A stretch of DNA of 11,382 bases from SBAX01 sp964421865. GTDB taxonomy: Bacteria; Planctomycetota; Phycisphaerae; UBA1845. The notes below the pieces were generated by a model. That model worked only from the letters and a program-made list of their open reading frames with translations, was not told the DNA's origin and searched no databases. The stretch spans positions 1 to 11,382 of the forward strand of contig CAYQZH010000136.1 in NCBI GenBank assembly GCA_964421865.1, in the 5' to 3' direction. This document shows positions 5,822 through 11,382 of the stretch, piece after piece; position 1 is the first letter of the stretch; every line of letters begins with the position of its first letter. A program made the position numbers and the translations under genes.

Positions 5822-7147
5822 ATGAATCCATCAATTCGAGGAATCGCTAGACGCGACTGTACAGCAATCCGCGGCGCTTGCGTCCTCGCTCTCGCCTGTG
5901 TCAGCGCGACGCTAAGCACGGCGGGCATCGCCATCGCACACCCGCCGCAAGGCGCGATCGTGGCGTGGGGAGCCAATGAGGGCGGTCAAATCAACGTTCC
6001 CGCGCCGAACAGCGGATTCACGGCCGTCGCCGGGGGCCAGTACCACAGTCTGGGTCTCAAGGCCGACGGCTCCATCGTGGCGTGGGGATACAACGGCTCC
6101 GGTGAAATCGACGTTCCCGCGCCCAACACGGGTTTCGTGGGCGTGGCGGCAGGACTGCTCCACAGTCTGGGCCTCAAGGGCGACGGGTCCATCGTGGCGT
6201 GGGGATTCAACGACTACGGTCAGACCAACGTCCCTGCGCCCAACACGGGTTTCGTGGCCGTGGCGGCAGGACTGTTCCACAGTCTGGGCCTCAAGGGCGA
6301 CGGGTCCATCGTGGCGTGGGGATGTGGTAACCCCTGGAACTACGGACAATGCAACGTCCCTGCGCCGAATGCCGATTTCATCGGCATCGCCGCTGGCGGG
6401 AACCATAGCCTGGCTCTCAGGGGCGACGGGGCAATCGTGGCGTGGGGATGCAGCGAGGTCTATTGCGACAACTCGGGCTGTTGGTGCACCGCGTCAGCGT
6501 TGGGACCCCCTTCGCTGAATAATGGTTTCGTTTCCGTCGCCGCGGGCGGGTTCCACAGTCTGGCCCGCAAGGCTGACGGGTCCATCGTGGCGTGGGGTTG
6601 TGAATTACGCACCGACTACGGTCAATGTAATGTCCCCGCGCCCAATGCCGATTTCATCGCCGTCGCTGCGGACAGCAGCCACAGTCTCGCTATCAGACGG
6701 GTGGTGGAAGATGCCGACGGCGACGGCGTGGTGGATGGCGACGACCTCTGTCTGGGCTCCGACGTCGGCGAAACCATCGTGATCGACAAATGTGATACCG
6801 GCATTGCCAACGAAGTGTCTGACGAGGGGTGTACGCGGGCCGACACCGTGGCCGTTTGCGCCGAGGAGGCCCGCAATCACGGGCAGTTCGTTCAATGTGT
6901 CGCGCAGCTCGCCAATGGCTGGAAACGGTCCGGCGCCATCACCGACGCGGATCGCGGGCGGATCATGCGCTGCGCCGCCCAGGCGGACATTCCGCCTTCG
7001 GACGACGAACAGACTATCGGGCCTAACCGCGCGGCGCGTCGCCCGGATCGAGCGCTCCAGCGGTTGGATACCCAACAACCCTTGCCCTTGCCCGATAAGA
7101 AAGATGGAATACATGAGGTTCCTGGCCGACTGGGTGGGGGGTCATGA
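5822..7147 (+). CDS. Exported RCC1-repeat (beta-propeller) protein, 441 aa
   Basis: This is probably a secreted or cell-surface protein of unknown target. A signal peptide (RGACVLALACVSATLSTAG) ends at AIA-H, with likely cleavage after residue 39. Six RCC1-like repeats follow from residue 44 to 294, each opening G-[SA]-IVAWG and closing [HS]-HSL-x-L. Blades 1-3 are exactly 39 residues, and blades 4, 5 and 6 are 42, 50 and 42. Canonical RCC1 blades are about 50-60, so these are the short bacterial type, and six rather than seven is slightly low. An acidic, calcium-binding-like linker, DADGDGVVDGDD, follows, then a module with spaced Cys (CTRADTVAVCAEEARNHGQF up to CAAQADIP). The last 50 or so residues are Pro/Arg-rich and unlike the rest, so the end may be an abnormal extension. 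The strong ribosome binding site and candidate promoter suggest it is its own transcription unit. Confidence 0.85.
   Translation: MNPSIRGIARRDCTAIRGACVLALACVSATLSTAGIAIAHPPQGAIVAWGANEGGQINVPAPNSGFTAVAGGQYHSLGLKADGSIVAWGYNGSGEIDVPAPNTGFVGVAAGLLHSLGLKGDGSIVAWGFNDYGQTNVPAPNTGFVAVAAGLFHSLGLKGDGSIVAWGCGNPWNYGQCNVPAPNADFIGIAAGGNHSLALRGDGAIVAWGCSEVYCDNSGCWCTASALGPPSLNNGFVSVAAGGFHSLARKADGSIVAWGCELRTDYGQCNVPAPNADFIAVAADSSHSLAIRRVVEDADGDGVVDGDDLCLGSDVGETIVIDKCDTGIANEVSDEGCTRADTVAVCAEEARNHGQFVQCVAQLANGWKRSGAITDADRGRIMRCAAQADIPPSDDEQTIGPNRAARRPDRALQRLDTQQPLPLPDKKDGIHEVPGRLGGGS
5951..6703 (+). repeat. In-gene tandem repeats encoding six RCC1 blades
   Basis: The base period is 117 bp (39 codons). Blades 2 and 3 are almost identical at the DNA level: a 45-bp block at 6161-6205 is repeated without change at 6278-6322. 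This indicates recent duplication or gene conversion within the gene. Later blades carry in-frame insertions rich in Cys and aromatic residues. Confidence 0.9.
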
Positions 7148-7330
7148 ACGACTGATTGGAGCCCAAGCAGCGCGTCGAGCGCGCCGTGACTTGGCCATCT
7201 GGCAGAACCCCTTTACCGGGCCGCGCCCGTAACTCGTCCGCCTGATCATCGACCGTCGGCAATGTGTAGGGCCCTTGTGTCCGCAAGCTTGCGCCTCATG
7301 TTCACCGACATTTTGGTTGTCGTGGGAAGC

Positions 7331-7488
7331 CGTGTCCCGGCGGGACACGCCGAAAATAGCCCAGCCATTCATGGCTGGGTGAACGGCGTCCGTTCAAGTC
7401 GAGTCCCAGAGGGACGGCTGAGNNNNNNNNNNTCGCTTTCCCAGCGTTGAAACGCTGGGCTATTCTCACGGCGTCCCGCCCGGACGCC
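7331..7488. repeat. Two inverted copies of a modular palindromic intergenic repeat flanking a gap
   Basis: The left copy holds the stem CGTGTCCCG/CGGGACACG (7331-7349), then AATAGCCCAG leading into the stem CCCAGCCAT/ATGGCTGGG (7360-7379). The right copy is the mirror: the stem CCCAGCGTT/AACGCTGGG (7440-7459), then CTGGGCTATTCTC, then the stem GGCGTCC/GGACGCC (7470-7488). Each CCCAGC stem has 9 perfect pairs with a 2-base loop. A further small stem, GTCCC/GGGAC (7403-7415), lies between them. This is a repeat family seen in intergenic DNA of several environmental phyla. That comparison is from memory. Confidence 0.8.
7423..7432. other. Assembly gap (10 N)
   Basis: Ten undetermined bases sit in the middle of the inverted palindromic repeats. 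The repeat is the likely cause of the gap, so the real length and content here are unknown. Confidence 0.98.
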
Positions 7489-7664
7489 CACGGTCGTGGG
7501 CGACTTATGTATGAGCCTCAGGGCTCGCGCCCGGTGCTCTGACCCCACCCGACCACCGGTGCTCGGACCCTACCCGAGCCAATGTCATGCGTTGCAATGG
7601 GGACGCCCCCGGATTAGAACATCGCGGTCGGATACAGCGATCCGCAGCATGGAGGCTCAATTTG

Positions 7665-10406
7665 ATGCGATCCATACGACGCCGCCGCTCGGTCGGCCTG
7701 GGCTTTCTATCCCCCCTCGCCCTCACGGCCTGCACGATCACGAATGGACCTCCGCCGGCGCCGGTCGATCCGCTCGCGGCGCGGCCGGGAACGGGCACCG
7801 CCCAGCTCATCGGGGTCGTGAAATCCGCGGAGGGCGAGACGCCGTTGCCCGTCGGCGGCGTGAGGCTGTCGCTCGGTGACGCCCAGGCGTACTCCAACGT
7901 GGACGGCTCCTTCACGCTCTCGAATGTACCGGCCGGTCCCCAGCCGTTCGCCGCGGACGGGAGCGGGGTGCAAGCCGGTGACGGAAAGTACGCCCAGTTC
8001 TTCACCTCGCTGAACCTTGCCGAGGAGGAGAAGCGCGTCCTCGAGCGGCCTATCTATCTGCCGTTCGTCCCCAACGCTTCGCAGCGTACGATCGTGCCGG
8101 ACGGTGTCACCACCGCGACCAGCGGCGACGGCGTCACCGTCGAAATCCCCGCGGGCGGGGCGCGGCTTGGCGGACAACCCTACGAAGGACCGATCGCCAT
8201 CGTCAACGTCGCGCCGGACCGGACACCGATCGCACTCCCCACGCGATTCGAGGGGCGGACCCGCGCCGTCCTCACCCTTCAACCGGCCGGGATCGACTTC
8301 CCGGTTCCCGTGCGGCTCACCGTCCCGGAATCGAGCGGCGATGCGAAATCGGTCTTTCGATCTCTCTGGTCGCTGGACGGTCAAAGCGGGGAGTTCGTCA
8401 GCGACGGCGTGGGCAAGCACGATCGAGGCCGGATCACCACGACCGCCGGCGGCGTGCGTGTCTCGGGGTGGCACTTCTTCACCGAGTTGGAACTGTCCGT
8501 CCGCGAGCCTTGCCCGGACGAGAATCCCGGCGCGCCGGGACCCGCTGGATGTCTGGCTGCGGCTGCTGCCCTTCTCCGCGATGTTCAATCCGCCGACGCC
8601 GTCCGCGTGCCCGGCGCTCGGACGTTGTTCGGGCGGCTCGACGCGGCCTTGGGTTCTCTCCAAAGCTCTGGTGCGAGAATGGATTCTCGCACCAGCGTGG
8701 ATTCTCGCACCAGCGCGGACACCGTCCGACAGATCACCGCGCCCCTGGTTGCGACCGCACGCGACGGAGCCGGGGAGTATCAGGCCCTCTACCGGGAACT
8801 CGGCGACCTCGAGGACCTGTCCATCGGGATCGCCCAACTGCGGGTGGCCTGCAAGGACGTGGTCGTGTGCACCGGCGATGCTGATGCGCTCACGGCGGGC
8901 GTGGACGACTTCGAAACGCGGCTCGCCGACGCGGCCGCGAACGTTCAGCAATACGCGTCGCGGTATGATCGACTCAGCGCCGCGACGGCCGCGCTCGCCC
9001 CCTTCTACGCCGATCCCGGCGCGCCGGGACTGACCACGGACGCGCTCAGCGCCTTCCGCAGCGTCGCCCAGGAGTTCAACAGGGCCTATCGCGACTTCGC
9101 CCCCTTCGCGTCGGCGGTCGACGCCTACGATGCGCTCGTCGACGGCCTGCATCGGCTCGAGCAGACCGCGAGCGCGATGGTGAGTGCCGTCAGCCTTCCC
9201 TCCGGCGCGGACGACCTGGGCGGAGCGACCACGCTGCAACGGGTCTGCGACCGGATGGGTGCGACGCGCGTCGCTATCGCCACGGATGGCGTCGCCTCGT
9301 TCGACCTCGGTGAGTCCAACGGACGCCTGAACGAGGAGTGCCTCATCGTGGCCATGAATCCGTCGCTCCAACGGACGAGCATTCCCTTGGCGGAACCGAA
9401 GTTTGTCGAGGCCCTGCGCTCCTCCGGTTGGCTCGCCTTGACGGCCGGCATCGAAACCCACGCCCTCCCTCCGGGTGCGTTCGAGTCGGGGACGCTGACC
9501 GCGGAGGCGCCGGTCCACCGTTGGACGCTCCATGCCCCCCAGCGGCAGGGCTTGCGGGCGGCGTTTGCCGCCGACGCGCCGGCGCTCGCCGGACTATCGA
9601 CTCCCGATGGGGCCGTCGCGGTCGCCCGCCGCGGCGGATTCGACGTCGTGAATCTCACGAACGAGGAGTCCTTCGGGTTCGAGGTCTATGCCGCCGACAT
9701 CCAAGGCGACGAAAGAGCACCCTACGCCTTCTCCATGACGCCGAACCCGACGCTCCTTGATTTCGGATCGCCGATCGAAGGAGCCTTCGATGTCGGCACG
9801 CAAGCGGCGGTGATCCTCTTCGATGGGCAGACCGGTCAGCGGGTCGCCGTGGAGAGACCCTGCTGCGATCCCGGCGGGACGATGTTCTCCTATGCGCTTC
9901 TCGCTCCGGACGGATCGACCGCGCCGCGCGCCGACTTCCAGGCCCAAGCCCCCGGAACCGGCGATGAAGCGTTCGACTTGCAACAGACGGGCATCTATCG
10001 TCTCTTGGTGACGCCCTTTGAGGGCGAGTTCCCCGAGTACACGATGGTCGTCCACCTCGCCCCGACCACGCAAGTCTCGCCCTACCCGTTGGGCACCGAA
10101 GCGACGGCCGTCATCGACCAAATCGGCGAGGCGATCACCTACACGTTCGTCGGCGGCGCGGGCCAGACGGCGACGATCGAGGGATTGGCCACGGAAGGAC
10201 CCACGCCCGTGTTGGTCACGATCATCGGTCCGGACGGCGCGAAGGTCGCCGAATCGGAACCGCTCTACTTCGACGGCTCGTCCTTCGCCACTCGTACCCA
10301 CGTGCTTCCCGCGGATGGTACCTATACGATTTCCTTTTCCGCCGGGCTGAGCGCCGACTCGTCGCTCGGCTCGTTTACCTTCCGCGTCACCGCGGCGGGA
10401 AAGTGA
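7665..10406 (+). CDS. Large multidomain lipoprotein, 913 aa
   Basis: This is probably an outer-surface or periplasmic lipoprotein of unknown function. The signal peptide has an Arg-rich start (MRSIRRRRSVGLGFLSP) and the lipobox L20-T21-A22-C23. Residues 43-95 resemble a carboxypeptidase-regulatory-like beta fold (GVVKSAEGETPLPVGGVRLS, with NVDGSFTLSNVPAG). Residues 140-275 are beta-rich and recall ZU5-like surface domains (GDGVTVEIPAGGARL). Residues 295-510 are mostly helical, with Cys396/Cys402. Residues 680-913 hold two beta-sandwich units like pre-peptidase C-terminal (PPC) domains (GIYRLLVTPFEGEFPEYTMV and GTYTISFSAG). No catalytic motif is seen. ATG at 7665 was chosen for GGAGG nine bases upstream and for the signal peptide; an earlier in-frame ATG at 7587 adds 26 residues ahead of it. 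A 46-bp palindromic repeat is inserted in frame at residues 335-350. Confidence 0.85.
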   Translation: MRSIRRRRSVGLGFLSPLALTACTITNGPPPAPVDPLAARPGTGTAQLIGVVKSAEGETPLPVGGVRLSLGDAQAYSNVDGSFTLSNVPAGPQPFAADGSGVQAGDGKYAQFFTSLNLAEEEKRVLERPIYLPFVPNASQRTIVPDGVTTATSGDGVTVEIPAGGARLGGQPYEGPIAIVNVAPDRTPIALPTRFEGRTRAVLTLQPAGIDFPVPVRLTVPESSGDAKSVFRSLWSLDGQSGEFVSDGVGKHDRGRITTTAGGVRVSGWHFFTELELSVREPCPDENPGAPGPAGCLAAAAALLRDVQSADAVRVPGARTLFGRLDAALGSLQSSGARMDSRTSVDSRTSADTVRQITAPLVATARDGAGEYQALYRELGDLEDLSIGIAQLRVACKDVVVCTGDADALTAGVDDFETRLADAAANVQQYASRYDRLSAATAALAPFYADPGAPGLTTDALSAFRSVAQEFNRAYRDFAPFASAVDAYDALVDGLHRLEQTASAMVSAVSLPSGADDLGGATTLQRVCDRMGATRVAIATDGVASFDLGESNGRLNEECLIVAMNPSLQRTSIPLAEPKFVEALRSSGWLALTAGIETHALPPGAFESGTLTAEAPVHRWTLHAPQRQGLRAAFAADAPALAGLSTPDGAVAVARRGGFDVVNLTNEESFGFEVYAADIQGDERAPYAFSMTPNPTLLDFGSPIEGAFDVGTQAAVILFDGQTGQRVAVERPCCDPGGTMFSYALLAPDGSTAPRADFQAQAPGTGDEAFDLQQTGIYRLLVTPFEGEFPEYTMVVHLAPTTQVSPYPLGTEATAVIDQIGEAITYTFVGGAGQTATIEGLATEGPTPVLVTIIGPDGAKVAESEPLYFDGSSFATRTHVLPADGTYTISFSAGLSADSSLGSFTFRVTAAGK
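8525..8540. repeat. 16-bp palindrome, copy 2 (in large lipoprotein gene)
   Basis: This is TCCCGGCGCGCCGGGA, identical to 5027-5042 and 9014-9029. Here it encodes PGAPG in the context EN-PGAPG-PA. Confidence 0.8.
8668..8713 (-). repeat. 46-bp palindromic element, copy 1, in frame inside the large lipoprotein gene
   Basis: The arms CTGGTGCGAGAAT (8668-8680) and ATTCTCGCACCAG (8683-8695) pair perfectly over 13 bp with a 2-base loop. The right arm is then repeated at 8701-8713, with an 18-bp period. The stretch encodes the doubled peptide DSRTSVDSRTSA within SSGARMDSRTSVDSRTSADT. Its reverse complement matches 10429-10474 at 41 of 46 bases. It looks like a mobile repeat that landed in frame in a helical linker. 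Confidence 0.85.
9014..9029. repeat. 16-bp palindrome, copy 3 (in large lipoprotein gene)
   Basis: This is TCCCGGCGCGCCGGGA once more. It encodes PGAPG in the context AD-PGAPG-LT, at the turn between two predicted helical stretches. Confidence 0.8.
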
Positions 10407-10428
10407 GCCGGCGGGATCGGGCGGCGGT

Positions 10429-10474
10429 CTGATGCGAGAATCCGGTCTGGTGCGAGAATCTATTCTCGCACCAG
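10429..10474 (+). repeat. 46-bp palindromic element, copy 2, between the lipoprotein gene and queE
   Basis: The arms CTGGTGCGAGAAT (10447-10459) and ATTCTCGCACCAG (10462-10474) form a 13-bp perfect stem with a 2-base loop. A second, slightly diverged left arm lies 18 bp upstream (CTGATGCGAGAAT, 10429-10441). This is the copy at 8668-8713 in opposite orientation. It lies 23 bp after the lipoprotein stop and 11 bp before the annotated queE start. The hairpin could weaken readthrough or stabilise the upstream transcript, but it has no U-tract. Confidence 0.85.
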
Positions 10475-10484
10475 GGTCGTCGGG

Positions 10485-11180
10485 GTGAATGAGGTGAAGA
10501 TCAACGAGATCTTCTACAGCATCCAGGGCGAGGGCAAGCTCGCCGGCGTGCCCAGCATCTTCATTCGCACGACGGGGTGCAATCTGCGCTGCACCTGGTG
10601 CGACAGCCCGTCCACCTCGTGGGAGCCGGTCGGCCAAGCGATGGCGATCGACGAAATCCTGGACCGCCTCACCGACTTTTCCGGCACGCACGTCGTGCTC
10701 ACCGGCGGCGAACCGATGATCGCCGAGGGCGTCGAGGAGCTGACCCGCCGGCTGAAGGAGGGCGGCTACCACCTCACCCTCGAAACCGCCGCCACCGTCT
10801 GGAAGGACGTCGTCTGCGACCTTGCGAGCCTGAGTCCCAAGCTCGGCTCTTCGACGCCGTGGACGCGTGCCCAGGGGCGGCACGCCGACGCCCATGAAGA
10901 CCATCGCCTCAACTTCGACACCATCCGGCGGTTTCTGGCCATGCCCGACTATCAGCTCAAGTTCGTCGTCGATGCCCCCGAGGACCTGACGGAAATTGAC
11001 TCGATCGTCGCCCGGCTCGGCCACGTGGAACCCGCCAACATCCTGTTGATGCCACAAGGTGTCACTCACGAGGAGTTCGTCACCCGCGGGCGTTGGGTCG
11101 CCGACCTCTGCAGGCAACGCGGCTACCGATTTTGCCCTCGCCTCCAAATCTCCCTCTACGGCAACACGCCCGGAAGGTGA
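10485..11180 (+). CDS. queE: 7-carboxy-7-deazaguanine synthase (radical SAM), 231 aa
   Basis: QueE is a cytoplasmic radical S-adenosylmethionine enzyme that converts 6-carboxy-5,6,7,8-tetrahydropterin to 7-carboxy-7-deazaguanine. This is a step towards queuosine in tRNA and other 7-deazaguanines. The family start INEIFYSIQGEGKLAGVPS is followed by the iron-sulfur motif C32-x3-C36-x2-C39 (TTGCNLRCTWCDSP), matching the usual CxxxCxxC. LTGGEP at residues 72-77 helps bind SAM. Later blocks include TLETA, LSPKLGSSTPW and NILLMPQG, and the length (231 aa) is normal. GTG at 10485 gives the longest product. A second GTG at 10494 would start at KINEIFYSIQGEG, close to how many homologues begin, so the true start may be there. 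Neither has a clear ribosome binding site. No queC, queD or queF is visible in the window, and the repeat upstream separates it from the lipoprotein gene. Confidence 0.93.
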   Translation: MNEVKINEIFYSIQGEGKLAGVPSIFIRTTGCNLRCTWCDSPSTSWEPVGQAMAIDEILDRLTDFSGTHVVLTGGEPMIAEGVEELTRRLKEGGYHLTLETAATVWKDVVCDLASLSPKLGSSTPWTRAQGRHADAHEDHRLNFDTIRRFLAMPDYQLKFVVDAPEDLTEIDSIVARLGHVEPANILLMPQGVTHEEFVTRGRWVADLCRQRGYRFCPRLQISLYGNTPGR

Positions 11181-11382
11181 CGCCCGCCTCGTCGGAACTC
11201 AAGGAGTCGTCGCTCGCGGACGGTCGTTGACCGAACCGATTACGGGTTGACCGCCGGAATGTGGATATTTTTCGCTGCTCGAATGTAAATCCTCTCGCTG
11301 CCGACATACTGAAAGCCGTCTTTGCACCGGCCAAGCGTATCGCATCAGCCTGTCCTATGCGGGGCTGAGTCGCTTGGCCGCC
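11181..11382. other. Downstream end of window, no supported gene
   Basis: No gene can be supported in the last 202 bp. On the minus strand a stop-to-stop frame of 34 codons (11243-11344, ending in TAA at 11240-11242) includes YVGSERIYIRAAKNIHIPA and looks more protein-like than its surroundings. It starts with a stop and has no start codon, so it could be the end of a frameshifted gene that enters from the right edge. Confidence 0.4.

Larger units (their letters stand above)
7148..7586. other. Intergenic region with palindromic repeats and an assembly gap
   Basis: No gene is supported in these 439 bp. Besides the repeat cluster listed separately, there is a direct repeat of 22 bp (20 of 22 matching) at 7531-7552 and 7556-7577, starting CCGGTGCTC. 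It lies about 90 bases before the large lipoprotein start and could hold regulatory sites. No -10/-35 pair is convincing. Confidence 0.6.

Noticed and set aside
5912..6406. Minus-strand repeat protein opposite the RCC1 gene
   Set aside because: Its repeats only mirror the RCC1 blade repeats on the plus strand; there is no signal peptide or ribosome binding site.
7331..7488. CRISPR array
   Set aside because: The repeats are inverted copies with variable stems, not direct repeats with unique spacers, and no cas gene is nearby.
7707..9533. 608-codon open frame on the minus strand
   Set aside because: It lies fully inside the large lipoprotein gene, is strongly Arg/Gly-rich and has no start signal or motif.
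10429..10474. Riboswitch (preQ1-type) in front of queE
   Set aside because: The stretch is a copy of a repeat that also lies inside a coding gene. It is a simple hairpin, and the preQ1 aptamer's A-rich tail and loop are absent.
9594..11147. 517-codon open frame on the minus strand
   Set aside because: It spans the end of the lipoprotein gene, the palindromic repeat and nearly all of queE, which is certain on the plus strand.
1..11382. tRNA or rRNA genes
   Set aside because: No cloverleaf with a GTTCGA-type T loop and CCA-side acceptor, and no rRNA-like conserved block, was seen by eye. A dedicated search was not possible.
1..11382. A new multi-gene defence or metabolic system
   Set aside because: The intact genes (permease, hemerythrin-like, two lipoproteins, RCC1 protein, queE) have mixed directions, large gaps and no shared pathway. 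Lone queE without other preQ0 genes or a DNA-modification partner gives no support.

Overview
The window looks like a piece of a draft, GC-rich genome from a free-living Gram-negative bacterium with many secreted proteins. The best guess is a member of the Planctomycetota (Phycisphaerae-like). That rests on the style of the lipoproteins, a signal-peptide RCC1-repeat protein with a DADGDGVVDGDD linker, intergenic DNA made of short tandem repeats (CCTTCGT-type and GGCAATT-type) and weak ribosome binding sites. It is inference, not proof. A run of 10 Ns at 7423-7432 marks an assembly gap.

Region 1 (1-2460) is a decayed, IS-scarred zone. It holds the end of a polyprenyl-phosphate sugar transferase with an in-frame TGA where the family has Trp, then the last third of an ISAzo13-type transposase on the minus strand. 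An unexplained 300-bp stretch with a small cysteine/aspartate-rich reading-frame remnant follows. Last comes a complete IS4-superfamily element (1062-2460) with perfect 19-bp inverted repeats, whose transposase carries an in-frame TAG. No protein gene on the left of the window looks intact.

Region 2 (2461-2903) is intergenic. It has a 16-bp site matching the ParB-binding parS consensus, a run of GGCAATT-like short repeats and a run of 8-bp CCTTCGTC tandem repeats.

Region 3 (2904-5821) has an EamA/DMT-type ten-helix permease and, convergent with it, a small hemerythrin-like protein with a clear AGGAGG site. A 151-bp nested inverted-repeat element (the 'HSERREES' type often mistaken for protein) follows. 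Then comes an unrecognised lipoprotein with a perfect 16-bp palindrome just upstream, which may be an operator.

Region 4 (5822-7586) has an exported protein of six 39-50-residue RCC1-like blades plus a Cys-containing C-terminal module, with a recognisable promoter and ribosome binding site. A gene-free stretch follows, holding two inverted copies of a palindromic intergenic repeat around the assembly gap.

Region 5 (7587-11382) has a 913-residue lipoprotein with beta-rich N- and C-terminal parts and a helical middle, then queE (7-carboxy-7-deazaguanine synthase). A 46-bp palindromic repeat occurs twice here in opposite orientations: once in frame inside the lipoprotein gene and once between that gene and queE. 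The last 200 bp hold no supported gene.

The intact genes do not form an obvious pathway or operon, and I see no convincing new multi-gene system. The most interesting content is the set of dispersed palindromic elements that sit both inside and between genes, and the parS-like site.
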